A stretch of 64,000 nucleotides of DNA from Candidatus Binatia bacterium (GTDB taxonomy: Bacteria; Desulfobacterota; Binatia; Bin18), in assembly GCA_022820725.1 (NCBI GenBank), contig JAJEFA010000007.1, forward strand, positions 409,215 to 473,214, read 5' to 3'. Under the pieces are notes generated by a model, which was not told the origin of the DNA, searched no databases, and saw only the letters and a program-made list of their open reading frames with translations. Positions 51,409 through 59,678 of this stretch are shown in pieces. The position numbers and the translations under genes were made by a program. Positions within the stretch are counted from its first letter, which is position 1; the number at the start of each line of letters is the position of its first letter.

Positions 51409-51594
51409 CTAATTCGTCCCACTCAGTTGCCAAACAAGTGTGGTTATTGCCTCCCTGATATCACTCCTGAAGGTCTCATAGGAAATGAGAATGGCCACGA
51501 CAGCGATGCCTACCAGAACGGCGTATTCCAGGGCCGAGACGGCACGCGTGTTCCGCAGGTAACAGGCAAGCTTCTTAGCAACACATGTGGTCAT
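51409..51594 (-). CDS. flp: Flp-type pilin
   Basis: The 61-residue protein has a short basic leader, then VSALEYAVLVGIAVVAILI, the Flp hydrophobic helix with the family Glu-Tyr at positions +5/+6 if cleavage occurs before Val. The residue before the cleavage site is then Ala rather than the usual Gly. A short polar tail follows (REAITTLVWQLSGTN). It is the second pilin gene in a pair, just upstream of the secretin gene. GAAGGAAG lies before the ATG. Confidence 0.92.
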   Translation of the reverse strand: MTTCVAKKLACYLRNTRAVSALEYAVLVGIAVVAILISYETFRSDIREAITTLVWQLSGTN

Positions 51595-51654
51595 GGCTTC
51601 TTCCTTGAGCAGGGTGAGACCACAGCAACTGAACGGGCCACCGGATTTTAACTA

Positions 51655-51876
51655 TCAGTTAGGGTCTGCACCAGGAGTCTTCGTCATCGTAGTCCCTCCT
51701 ACTTTGTCCCCGATAGTTTTAAGCGCTGTTTCGATGTTATCGGTAAAGGTTGCGACCGCTACTCCCATGGCTGTAGCGATGATTCCCACCAGAATCGCAT
51801 ATTCCAGGGCGGAGACGGCGCTATTGTTGCGCAGATAGTGGACGAACTTTTTGGTGTAACGTGCGATTGTGGTCAT
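51655..51876 (-). CDS. flp: Flp-type pilin, second paralogue
   Basis: The 73-residue pilin has leader MTTIARYTKKFVHYLRNNSA, then VSALEYAILVGIIATAMGV with the Glu-Tyr pair, again with Ala before the likely cleavage point, and a Thr-rich tail. The ATG at 51876 follows GGAAGAAG; a longer frame to 51981 has no family character. It may be the major pilin since it lies nearest the promoter side, but this cannot be judged from sequence alone. Confidence 0.92.
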   Translation of the reverse strand: MTTIARYTKKFVHYLRNNSAVSALEYAILVGIIATAMGVAVATFTDNIETALKTIGDKVGGTTMTKTPGADPN

Positions 51877-52005
51877 GTCTTCTTCCTTTCTTCGGTTAGG
51901 GGTTATGGTCAACGAACACGTTTTCGGGCCACATCTGTTTTTCACCTGTAAAACTGTGTCTCCCTCCTTCCTCCTCCACATAAAACAAAAGACTGCATAG
52001 TGCGC

Positions 52006-53802
52006 TTAGTACACGCGCCGGAATCGAGACAACTGCTGGGCAATCTGCTGAAACGCACCTTGCAGGTCCCCAGGCGAGGTGTTGTTGACGAACACATACT
52101 GTCCTCCTGGATCGTCGGCCTGGCTCGAACACCGTTCAAGGTCACCTGCCAACTCTCCGACCCGGCTCCGGTCCATGGCCGCAATGGTAAACACCCGGAT
52201 GCCGGCGTTTTTTGCCGCAGTACAGGCGTCGTTGCGATGTTCCTTCACGATATTGCGGTCAAGGTGATTATCATCGCCGTCGGTCAGTAGTACGAGCGCT
52301 TTCTGTAACCCTTCCGTTTGGTCCATCGGATGCGTCGCGCCTCCCCAGATATCTCGCCATGCCGGTGCCAGCAGCCGGTGACCCCAGACCACACCGAGCG
52401 TTGAATACGTGGCTGAGCCGCGGTCACTCAAGGAGTCAATTTTCCGTTTTGCCGCGTCAATATCGGTCGTGAGCGGCAGGATTGTGGGGACACCGCAGTT
52501 GAACTGGGGCGTCTGAAAATAGATTTTATCATTCTGGTTCGTGAGTCCCGAAGGGTTGTAAAAACACTCGTTCGGACTAGACGGAAGTGGGTCAGTCCGG
52601 CGACAAAGGTAGGATATGGGCATATCCCTTGGGTATGCTCCGGTTGGCGAATAAAATCCCATAGTAAACGGCTCCACTGTTGGCGGAGCCGCGGAGATGC
52701 CGGGCGGATCGTTGCCGGACATCCGGCGCTGGTCCACACAGCCCTCCCAGCGTTTGCTTCCTTTGCTTGGCAGGTCGTGCCACTCTCCGGCAGCAGTGAC
52801 GAGGTGAGGGTCCGGGAACCAGTTTGTTTTGGAATTCCTCGGTATTTGCCTATAACTACCGTCGTAGGGATTGGGGTAATAGCGCCGGGTCGGATATTGG
52901 GCCCAGCCGTGATCTTCCCAGCGGGTGCGCGTCTGCTGGTCGAATTGCACCCGGTAATGCCAAGGAACGACTCCAACGGCTATAGTCGACCCCGTAGCCG
53001 TCAGGATATCGATCAGGTCCTTGGCCGCCCGCTTCACGATAGTCATGCGGGAATCTTCGCCGACCGTGCCGGAATCCTGTCCGGAAAGCGTATTCCCCAT
53101 TGAGCCCGTGGAATCGATCGCCAAAACGACCTCATTGATGCCCCCTGCTCCTTCGATTCGCTCGGTCCGGGTTTCCACCTCTGTGGTTTTCAGTTCCTCT
53201 GCCGTGCCTTCGTCGAGCAGCCAGTGCGTGAAGATGACACCACCGGACAGGTCGGCAGTAGCGCCGACGTCCACCATGCCTACGCCGTGGTGGAGCACCA
53301 GCTCAATTTGCAGCGTTGCAGCGGCGTCCCCGCGCCGACTCTCCGGGATGTTGGCCAGGATGTAACGCTCGGCCAGGGGCCGGAGCGCAGCTTTTATATC
53401 ATCGTCGTCTGTCAAATGACCGAGTGCCTGCTGCCAATGGCGGGTCGCGGCGAGACTGGCCGCGTCGGTGGCGGCCTTGAGGGTGTCACGCTGGTAGACG
53501 AGGTGGGTATGGTCGGAGGTCAGAGCGAAGCCGCCGATGCTCATGAGGGTCATGACGGCCGCGCCTATCGCGGTGGCCGCAGCACGCCGACAGCGAGAAA
53601 AACGAATAACCCACCCCGGCCCCCTTCGACTGGGCTCAGGACAGGCTTCGACAAGCTCAGGGCCACCCCTCCGAGGAGGGGAGCAGAATATATCCCCTCT
53701 GGAGAGGGAAAGAGGGAACGTGTCAACATCTCCCTGCCTGTTGAAGGACACGTTTCCTCTTTGTGCCGCGCAAGCAGCGGGGTGGGTTCCTGTTTGCATC
53801 AT
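52006..53802 (-). CDS. tadG: TadG-like pseudopilin with von Willebrand A domain
   Basis: The 598-residue protein has a hydrophobic segment (AAATAIGAAVMTLMSIGGFAL near 75-95), the TadE-like DAASLAATR stretch, and a VWA domain starting VVLAIDSTGSMGNTL (MIDAS DxSxS-like DSTGS), with a long Pro/Tyr/Arg insertion and the end FTIAAMDRSRVGELAGDLERCSS. In the Tad system TadG helps pilus assembly in the envelope. The first 65 or so residues before the membrane segment are coded by a composite repeat carrying palindromic copy G, and no other usual start lies closer. The gene begins 13 bp after the tadF-like stop. Confidence 0.88.
   Translation of the reverse strand: MMQTGTHPAACAAQRGNVSFNRQGDVDTFPLSLSRGDIFCSPPRRGGPELVEACPEPSRRGPGWVIRFSRCRRAAATAIGAAVMTLMSIGGFALTSDHTHLVYQRDTLKAATDAASLAATRHWQQALGHLTDDDDIKAALRPLAERYILANIPESRRGDAAATLQIELVLHHGVGMVDVGATADLSGGVIFTHWLLDEGTAEELKTTEVETRTERIEGAGGINEVVLAIDSTGSMGNTLSGQDSGTVGEDSRMTIVKRAAKDLIDILTATGSTIAVGVVPWHYRVQFDQQTRTRWEDHGWAQYPTRRYYPNPYDGSYRQIPRNSKTNWFPDPHLVTAAGEWHDLPSKGSKRWEGCVDQRRMSGNDPPGISAAPPTVEPFTMGFYSPTGAYPRDMPISYLCRRTDPLPSSPNECFYNPSGLTNQNDKIYFQTPQFNCGVPTILPLTTDIDAAKRKIDSLSDRGSATYSTLGVVWGHRLLAPAWRDIWGGATHPMDQTEGLQKALVLLTDGDDNHLDRNIVKEHRNDACTAAKNAGIRVFTIAAMDRSRVGELAGDLERCSSQADDPGGQYVFVNNTSPGDLQGAFQQIAQQLSRFRRVY
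53606..53790 (-). repeat. Composite repeat with palindromic copy G and a nested CTTCGAC repeat
   Basis: Bounded by AATAACCCACCCCGGCC and GCGGGGTGGGTTCC, it is the reverse complement of the composite at 48309-48457. Two differences stand out. It has copy G at the same junction, and within the GGCC-GGCC segment a CTTCGAC-type repeat (53621-53661) has been inserted. It lies in the 5' end of tadG and is in frame. Confidence 0.85.
53709..53762 (+). repeat. 54-bp palindromic element, copy G
   Basis: Arms AAAGAGGGAACGTGTCA and GGACACGTTTCCTCTTT enclose a 20-bp loop ending TTGAA. It lies at the CCCTC/GCGGCAC junction of the composite repeat. In the tadG frame it reads RGNVSFNRQGDVDTFPL, a different phase from the addB copies. 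Confidence 0.92.
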
Positions 53803-53814
53803 CCCATCAAACCA

Positions 53815-54426
53815 TTAAGTCGCGCCCAGCCTTGTCGCTAAGTTGTCGTCGCGCGAGGGCACGATGTAGTGGGCGTACACCTCTCCGGAAAAAGCCGTGC
53901 CTGTCCGTTCGACGCACACCTCCGCGACGATGACGGTTTCGCGGTCCGCCATGGTGAATTCTGCCGGCAGCGCAACCGGATCGGTATCGAGTTTGATTTC
54001 ATTGGTCTGGTTTGCCGATTCGCACGATGTCAACGGATCGGTGGTACCGAGCAGAGCCACCTCTTTGCTCCAGAGCGCGGTGAGCGAGGCGCTGCCAGGG
54101 TCTTTGTATACCGCGGCAACCACAAAGTTGGCGTTTGCTGTCGGGAACTGCTCCTCGTGCAGCAGTTCGGACAGGCTCTGGACAAAGGCGTTCATTTTCT
54201 GCCGTAATTCCGCCTCTGTGAGTCCGGGCGGCTCCTCCCGGCTTACGGTGTCTGCCAGGCTCACGGCGACGTGTATGGTGGTTGTCTGAGCGCCGGCCAG
54301 CCGGTACAGATCGAGGGCGACCAGTGAGACGGCGATCATGACCACGGTGCCGAGTGCGCTCTCGATAGAGGCTACGCCTCGTCGATCGCACAGATAGTTT
54401 TTCAGACTTGCGTTTTTCCACTTCAT
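53815..54426 (-). CDS. tadF: TadE/TadF-like pseudopilin
   Basis: The 203-residue protein has a basic leader CDRRG followed by VASIESALGTVVMIAVSLVALDLYRLA, the TadE-like processing site (Gly at -1, Glu at +5) and hydrophobic helix. The remainder is a periplasmic domain with one Cys pair (CESANQTNE, EVCVERTG). Minor pseudopilins TadE and TadF are needed for Flp pilus formation. It overlaps the stop of the upstream TadE-like gene by one base (TAATG). The assignment to TadF rather than TadE is by order only. Confidence 0.82.
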   Translation of the reverse strand: MKWKNASLKNYLCDRRGVASIESALGTVVMIAVSLVALDLYRLAGAQTTTIHVAVSLADTVSREEPPGLTEAELRQKMNAFVQSLSELLHEEQFPTANANFVVAAVYKDPGSASLTALWSKEVALLGTTDPLTSCESANQTNEIKLDTDPVALPAEFTMADRETVIVAEVCVERTGTAFSGEVYAHYIVPSRDDNLATRLGAT

Positions 54427-54983
54427 TATATGCGTTCTTCATTGCGCATAACGGCCACGGCCCGGAACTCCGGTCCCTCCTCGCCAAACACCGTTTGCGT
54501 GAGCTGACCCAATACAGACTGGGGTTTCATGTGCAGCCGTACCACCACGGTATCGCGGGTCCCGCCGCCAAATCCGACGGTATCGTCTTGCACCGCCTGT
54601 TGGCCGTTCGCTATGTCGGCCGGGGAGCTGTAGACTTCGACCGTAGCCGACACACAGTACTCGGCCGTCTGGTTTTGGTTGTTCGAGGGATCAGAGCACT
54701 CGGTGTTCATCAACAGGTCATAGTCCAGCCAACCGTCGACCTCGGCGTCAATGGCCTGTTTGATGCGACTTGCCATGTCCGTGGCATCGCTGGCCGGGGT
54801 CGCAGCCAGGGCATTGGATCGCGCGACCCGGTAGGCCGCGCGCTTGACCAAGTCTCCGGCAAAGAGGGCCTGAACGATCTCGAACATCCCGGCCAGGCAG
54901 AGTATGAGGGGAATGGTGGCAATGGCGTTCTCCAGGGCGACGGCCCCGCGCCGGCAGGTCAGAAATCGTTTGACGTTGTGCAT
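54426..54983 (-). CDS. tadE: TadE-like pseudopilin
   Basis: The 185-residue protein has MHNVKRFLTCRRG, then AVALENAIATIPLILCLAGMFEIVQALFAGDLVKRAAYRVAR, the classic TadE helix with a Gly before the cleavage point and Glu at +5. A polar domain follows with Cys pairs. The ATG at 54983 was chosen because AAGGAG lies nine bases upstream; the longer frame to 55028 has no leader-like sequence. Its stop overlaps the next gene's start. Confidence 0.87.
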   Translation of the reverse strand: MHNVKRFLTCRRGAVALENAIATIPLILCLAGMFEIVQALFAGDLVKRAAYRVARSNALAATPASDATDMASRIKQAIDAEVDGWLDYDLLMNTECSDPSNNQNQTAEYCVSATVEVYSSPADIANGQQAVQDDTVGFGGGTRDTVVVRLHMKPQSVLGQLTQTVFGEEGPEFRAVAVMRNEERI

Positions 54984-55033
54984 GCGACGCAGCTCCTTTC
55001 CCGATGCTTTTCTCTTCTCTCGCCCCACCTGCC

Positions 55034-56797
55034 TTACTGCGTACGAGCACTGGTGGGCAGGGTGACCCGGACCGCCGTGCCCTGGTTGGGCATGGAGTTG
55101 ATCAGGATGGTGCCGCCATATTTCTCCACCAGATGCTGAGTAATGGTGAGTCCCATCCCCAGTGCACCCTCCCGGGTGGTGTAGAAGGGGCTGAAGACTT
55201 TCTTGCGGCGCTCGGGCTGGATGCCGATTCCGTTATCCGTGATGGTGACAACGGTGCTGTCGCTGTTCTGCTTGGTCTCCACCCGAATGATGCCTTTCTT
55301 CTGACCGCGCTCCTGAATCGCCAACGCTGCATTCTCCATAATGTTGGTGAACATCAGATAGACGTCAGGTTCCGCCGCCAGTACGGTTTGAGTCGGGTTC
55401 AACTCTTTGAGGATCAACGAGCGGCTCTTGGCCTGGATGCGGTCGGCGACTTCGTCAATGTAATCGTTGAGTTCGAGCTGGGCGTAGCCCTCGTCGCGTT
55501 TGGGCGCCAGTGTGGGCAGGCGTTTCGCCAACTCCACAATCTCGTTGGTCTGGGCATGGATACTCGTGACGACCGCCGCCATGGCTTCCCGGTCTACGTT
55601 CATGGGGTCCCCGGCGGCAAACTCGGTCTCGTTGTCAACCGGCAGACCCGGCAGGTCGGTCGTCTCGGCCCCGTTGTCGGCTGGCTGGTCCGGCAGGTCG
55701 GTGAGCACCTCGGTGCTGGTGTTGATACGCTCGGCCAGACTCACCAACTGCTCAGCAGCGATATCCACCCCGACCTGATAGGCGGTGAACTCTGCGGCGG
55801 CGGTCGAGTCGCCCTCTTCGGTATTGAGCCGCTCGGCTTTCATGAGGTTGGCGGTCAGCCGTTCAAGGCCCGCGTCCGGTCTGGGGCCTGCCTGTTCTCT
55901 CAGCAGCAGCGGGTTTTGCTGCGGGGGCACCGCGCTCCCTCTGCGCGTCTTGTCTCTGCCCTTGGGCATTCTGAAAGCGATGGTCAGCCACATCACCCAG
56001 AGCACCACGCCTGTGCCGATGATGCCGCGCTCGTACCAGGCAGCCAGGGCCTCGGTCCGGTCGATCTCAGACTCCAACCCCTTGATGATGGTTTCTCCCA
56101 GGTCGCCGATCTGATCGGAGGTTGCCTCCTGGAATATCTCCTCGGTCGGGGCCTGCTTTTCGAGCAGGACTTGGCCGTGCGCCACAAAGTTCATGGCGGT
56201 GTTGACCAGCGCGGGATGGCGGGTCGCGATGTTGTTGCCCAGTTCGGCCAGGACCCGTGTCAGGCGCTCCTTTTCCGGGGGGGCCGGACTCGCCAGATAG
56301 GTGGTGATCTCTTCGGTGATGGTCGCTACATTTTTGATGAAGGCCGAATTGCCTCCGCGGGTCTGCATCTGCTGCATCACATTGGTGGCAGCCAAGGGCA
56401 GATAGCGCACGGAATTGCGCAGTACGGCGTAGCCGGTCTTAAAACGCTCAATGCGTTCTTCCTTGGCGGTAATGGCGCTCAGGTACGCATTCGTGGTGTT
56501 GGCCAACCGGTCCGGCAGGCTGGGGGTGCTCTGGATGGCATCCGCCAGCGTCTCTTTGAGGCGGTCCATCCGGGGGATGAATTGGGTCAGGGAGTCAAAG
56601 TCGGCAAAGGGGTCGGAGCGGACCCGGGCCACTTCGACACTCCACTGGGATTCGAGTTGCTGGATCCGCCGCACGGTGGAAATGGCCAGGTGGTGCTCGC
56701 CGGCTTTGGTCTGCGCGGCCATCCAGTAGAACCCGGCGGCGGTGGCGACGAGGGCGATTGACAGGAAGATGCCGATGGTAATGGATTTGGATCTCAT
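55034..56797 (-). CDS. Sensor histidine-kinase-like protein, DAHL-type sensor region
   Basis: The 587-residue protein has an N-terminal membrane segment (ITIGIFLSIALVATAAGFYWM), a large extracytoplasmic helical region of the DAHL kind (residues 35-250, with YLPLAATNVMQQMQ), a second membrane segment (IIGTGVVLWVMWLTIAF near 262), a linker with a twice-repeated PxxNxETxDLP-like stretch, and a C-terminal HATPase: N box MFTNIMENAALAI, G1 VTITDNGIGI, G2 GALGMGLTITQHLVEKYGG. A canonical H-box is not obvious (SIHAQTNEIVELAKRL is the best candidate). No response regulator is in the window. Sits inside the Tad operon. Confidence 0.83.
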   Translation of the reverse strand: MRSKSITIGIFLSIALVATAAGFYWMAAQTKAGEHHLAISTVRRIQQLESQWSVEVARVRSDPFADFDSLTQFIPRMDRLKETLADAIQSTPSLPDRLANTTNAYLSAITAKEERIERFKTGYAVLRNSVRYLPLAATNVMQQMQTRGGNSAFIKNVATITEEITTYLASPAPPEKERLTRVLAELGNNIATRHPALVNTAMNFVAHGQVLLEKQAPTEEIFQEATSDQIGDLGETIIKGLESEIDRTEALAAWYERGIIGTGVVLWVMWLTIAFRMPKGRDKTRRGSAVPPQQNPLLLREQAGPRPDAGLERLTANLMKAERLNTEEGDSTAAAEFTAYQVGVDIAAEQLVSLAERINTSTEVLTDLPDQPADNGAETTDLPGLPVDNETEFAAGDPMNVDREAMAAVVTSIHAQTNEIVELAKRLPTLAPKRDEGYAQLELNDYIDEVADRIQAKSRSLILKELNPTQTVLAAEPDVYLMFTNIMENAALAIQERGQKKGIIRVETKQNSDSTVVTITDNGIGIQPERRKKVFSPFYTTREGALGMGLTITQHLVEKYGGTILINSMPNQGTAVRVTLPTSARTQ

Positions 56798-56828
56798 GGT
56801 GGTGATTCCTCAGTGGCTTACGTGTGAT

Positions 56829-58085
56829 TTAGCGGCCCGTACGGACTGGGCCGGCTTTTCCGTTTTTGGATGCTTTTCTGGCGGTTCGACCCGTACGCAG
56901 CGGGCGGGCTTTTCCGTTTTGGGAAACTGTTTCGGCTATCTCCGCCGGAGGGCTTTCCTGGGCTGTCTCTGCCGTAGAGATTTCCTGGACTCCATTCGCC
57001 GCCGGGCGCTGCCCAAGGTTTCCGTTGCGACGGTCTTCTTGGAACTCGGCAGACATGGGGCTCTGTCCGAGGTCAAATTGGTAATTGTTTTCTTGGTATT
57101 CTCCGGCCAGGGTCTTGATGAAGGCCACGATGGCCTCTTTGTCCTCGTCCGGTGCTTCCCGTCCGAGTTGGAACTCGAACATGGCATCGACCGCGTCGCG
57201 CAAGGTCTCGGCGCTGCCGTCGTGCAAATAGGGAGCCGTATGAGCGGCCATACGCAGGCTTGGGACCTTGAAGGCGTGTTTGTCGGCCTCGTTTCCGGTG
57301 ACGTTAAAGCGTCCCAAGTCGGCGTCGGTGATATTGCCCCGCTTTCTGAAATAATCGTTAATCACACCAAAGACTTGGAACATATTGCCACCGACGTTTG
57401 CCCCTTGATGGCAGGACACACAGCCGTAGCGCTTGAACAAGGCGTAGCCTTCTTTCTCCTGTTCGTTGAGGGCTCCGGTGTTGCCTCTGAGCCACTGGTC
57501 GAAACGACCGTTGGGCGTGATGAGAGAGCGCATGAACTCGGCAATGGCATCTTTGATGTTCTCGCGGGAAATGATTTGGGGATCGTTGGGATAACTCTCC
57601 TGGAACATGCGGGGATAGTCCTTGTCCTGAAAGAGTTTGGTCACGACATCCGGCCAGATGCTTTCCATCTCGATGCGACTCTGTAACGGGCCGTCGATCT
57701 GGTCTTTGAGGGTGTGCGCCCGGCCGTCCCAGAACTGTTTAAAATTGAAAGCGGAGTTGAACACGGTGGGCGCGTTCACCAGCCCGGTCCGGCCCTCAAT
57801 GCCGGTGGACACGACCAGTCCGTCATCACCACCGGCACTCAAGTCGTGGCAGGTGGCACAGGAGATCGTATCGTTCTTGGATAATCTCGGTTCGTGGAAC
57901 AGCCGCCTACCTAGCTCGGCTTTGGCCTCGTTCACCTCAATCATGATCGGGACCGGCTTGATCGGCTCTGCGGCATCCCCGTATTCAGCGGACACGAGGC
58001 TGAATGTCAGGCCGAGGCTGAGTACCCGTAGCAAGCGGTGGGGCGACCTATCCGGCTTGGATGTCTTTTGCCTTGTCTTCATCAT
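56829..58085 (-). CDS. Di-haem cytochrome c peroxidase / MauG family protein
   Basis: The 418-residue protein has a signal peptide (LLRVLSLGLTFSLVSA), two c-haem sites, CATCH at 76-80 and CVSCH at 222-226, and the family segments ELGRRLFHEPRLSKNDTISC, GLVNAPTVFNSAFNFKQFWDGRAHTLKDQ, ALFKRYGCVSCHQGANVGGNMF and VPSLRMAAHTAPYLHDGSAETL. Such periplasmic enzymes reduce peroxide or, in the MauG branch, oxidise protein side chains. The C-terminus (residues 345-418) is a low-complexity extension with NGKARPLRTGR and NGKAGPVRTGR. Location inside a Tad operon is unusual. Confidence 0.93.
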   Translation of the reverse strand: MMKTRQKTSKPDRSPHRLLRVLSLGLTFSLVSAEYGDAAEPIKPVPIMIEVNEAKAELGRRLFHEPRLSKNDTISCATCHDLSAGGDDGLVVSTGIEGRTGLVNAPTVFNSAFNFKQFWDGRAHTLKDQIDGPLQSRIEMESIWPDVVTKLFQDKDYPRMFQESYPNDPQIISRENIKDAIAEFMRSLITPNGRFDQWLRGNTGALNEQEKEGYALFKRYGCVSCHQGANVGGNMFQVFGVINDYFRKRGNITDADLGRFNVTGNEADKHAFKVPSLRMAAHTAPYLHDGSAETLRDAVDAMFEFQLGREAPDEDKEAIVAFIKTLAGEYQENNYQFDLGQSPMSAEFQEDRRNGNLGQRPAANGVQEISTAETAQESPPAEIAETVSQNGKARPLRTGRTARKASKNGKAGPVRTGR

Positions 58086-58110
58086 TCCTTCCTAACTCGG
58101 TTACCGTCGT

Positions 58111-58836
58111 TTACTCCGTCTCACTCTTGACCTTGTCGCTGTTTTTGAGCAGTTGTGGCAGCTCGGCCCTGTCGCCTTCCGCCCAGTAGGTGTCACTATG
58201 GCTGGCATGGAGCTGCCGAGCTTCGTCTATGCGGCCCGCTTCGACGAGCATCCGCATCAGGTTGGCAGTAATGAGCGGATGCGACACCAATGCCAGCGCC
58301 GCTTTGTAGTGTTGCTCGGCCAGCGGATAATCGCCCTCAAGCACGGCCACGACCGCCAGACCGTTCATGACCCAGGATTCTACCGGTGTGCCCTTGGCCA
58401 GTTCCATTGCAGCGAGGAAGTGGGTCTTGGCCATAGCGAAGTCTTCCCGCCCCAGACTCGCCCGCCCGGCACCGAGCAGGGCCTCGGCCTTGAGGGCCGG
58501 CAGCAACGCCAGTGTGCTGGCTTCGGTGAACAGCGCATCCGCGGTCGCAAAGTCGCCCGCGTGCAGGGCCATATAGGCCAGTCCGAGTTTGGGTTCCGGT
58601 GCGCTCGGGAAGGAGGTAGACAGTCGTTCATACAGCCGTCCGGCGGCAACCGGCTGGCCGGTTTCGATGGCTGCGGCCGATACTTTCAGGCTACTGTCCA
58701 ACATCTGCTGTTGGGCCGGGCTCAGCGCTCCCCGGCCCGGCCCGGCCGCTAACTGGCTGCACGCGCTCAAGAAGATGAACCCCGTCAAAACGGACATCGT
58801 GAGATAACAAAGTTTTAAAATACAGACCGTTTGCAT
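58111..58836 (-). CDS. tadD: TadD-like tetratricopeptide lipoprotein
   Basis: The protein starts MQTVCILKLCYLTMSVLTGFIFLSAC, a lipoprotein signal with the lipobox Cys near 26. It continues with TPR-type helices (AAGRLYERLSTSFPSAPEPKLGLAYMALHAGDFATADALF, LLGAGRASLGREDFAMAKTHFLAAMEL, NGLAVVAVLEGDYPLAEQHYKAALAL). TadD-type TPR lipoproteins support assembly of the Tad outer-membrane parts. The ATG at 58836 has AAGGA before it; the longer frame to 58875 reaches into the operator region. It is the promoter-proximal gene of the minus-strand tad operon. Confidence 0.85.
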   Translation of the reverse strand: MQTVCILKLCYLTMSVLTGFIFLSACSQLAAGPGRGALSPAQQQMLDSSLKVSAAAIETGQPVAAGRLYERLSTSFPSAPEPKLGLAYMALHAGDFATADALFTEASTLALLPALKAEALLGAGRASLGREDFAMAKTHFLAAMELAKGTPVESWVMNGLAVVAVLEGDYPLAEQHYKAALALVSHPLITANLMRMLVEAGRIDEARQLHASHSDTYWAEGDRAELPQLLKNSDKVKSETE

Positions 58837-58863
58837 TCCAAGCATCCTTATAAATACATTCCT

Positions 58864-58953
58864 TATGTATGTCAACCACTTAATCTATTCTAAGTGAACT
58901 ATTCTCGACTCATCTATTATGCCGTTGACATACAAATGATATGTATGTATACA
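58864..58953. promoter_or_regulatory. Divergent tadD / tetR control region with promoter and operators
   Basis: For tetR, TTGACA (58925-58930), a 17-bp spacer and TATACA (58948-58953) form an excellent sigma-70 promoter. Over it lies an inverted repeat ACATAC...GTATGT (58928-58948), a typical TetR operator position giving autorepression. A second half-site pair (TATGTATGTCAAC at 58864-58876, the inverse of GTTGACATACA at 58924-58934) faces tadD. On the minus strand TTGACA followed 17 bp later by TATAAG could be the tadD promoter, but it would leave almost no leader before the ATG at 58836. Confidence 0.72.
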
Positions 58954-59001
58954 AATATTTGTTAATACTCGACTAACATTACTTATTGAGGGAGAGAATG
59001 T

Positions 59002-59601
59002 ATGGCAGCGCTTCCAAAAGCGGAGCAATATGAAAAAACTCGGTCAGCTTTACTGACCGTTGCCCACGAGTTGTTTGCCGAGCAGGGATATTCCAACACG
59101 TCGACCAAAGATATTGTGGAACGTGCCGAGGTAACCAGAGGGGCTCTCTATTATCATTTTCATAACAAGGAATCCCTGTTCCAAGCCGTTTTTGAGCGGT
59201 TTCGACAGGCTCGGACGCAAGCGATTCTGGAGCGGGTGCAAGAGGCTGAAGGCGACCTCTGGCAGCGGTTTGTCGAGACGGGCTGCACCGCCATTATTGA
59301 ATCCCTGTCTGACAAAAGCGCGCAGCGCATCATTTTCACTGACGGCCCGTCCGTATTAGACCCGGACGTCTGGCACAAAAACGTACAGGGCGTGAATCTC
59401 CTCGCTCAGGTCTTCGAGCAGTTGGAGGCGGAAGGCTTTATCGAGGAGAAGACCCCGCACCGAGCACTGGCCCGCCTGGTGTGGGGAGCTTTCCTCGAAG
59501 CGGGGGTCTACATCTCCCACGCAACCGATTCCGTCGAGGCCCAACACGAGATGCTCCAGGGCCTGCAGTACTGGCTCGGAAAACTGCGGATCAAGCATTA
59601 G
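59002..59601 (+). CDS. TetR-family transcriptional regulator
   Basis: The 199-residue regulator has a clear N-terminal helix-turn-helix (NTSTKDIVERAEVTRGALYYHFHNKESLFQAVF) and a helical ligand-binding domain. It is a paralogue of the frameshifted regulator at 40402 at the other end of the Tad locus (shared QRI-TDGPSVLD and FLEAGVYIS). It is divergent from tadD with operators between them, so it very likely controls the tad operon and itself. The ligand is unknown. Confidence 0.92.
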   Translation: MAALPKAEQYEKTRSALLTVAHELFAEQGYSNTSTKDIVERAEVTRGALYYHFHNKESLFQAVFERFRQARTQAILERVQEAEGDLWQRFVETGCTAIIESLSDKSAQRIIFTDGPSVLDPDVWHKNVQGVNLLAQVFEQLEAEGFIEEKTPHRALARLVWGAFLEAGVYISHATDSVEAQHEMLQGLQYWLGKLRIKH

Positions 59602-59649
59602 AGGGGGAAGTCCGCGAACCTCCCCTCGCCTCCACTACCCTATTTTCTC

Positions 59650-59678
59650 TTGACTTCCTCCCTGACTGACCGTAATAT
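59650..59678 (+). promoter_or_regulatory. Candidate sigma-70 promoter for rpoD
   Basis: TTGACT (59650-59655), a 17-bp spacer and TAATAT (59673-59678) lie about 200 bp upstream of the rpoD start. The remaining gap holds no gene. Confidence 0.55.

Noticed and set aside
52006..53802. Calling the TadG gene a pseudogene because of the repeat insertion
   Set aside because: The frame is fully open and both the membrane segment and the VWA metal site are intact.
55004..56761. A 585-residue plus-strand protein
   Set aside because: It is fully antisense to the kinase gene, which has clear N, G1 and G2 boxes. The antisense frame is Gly/His/Gln-rich with no domain.
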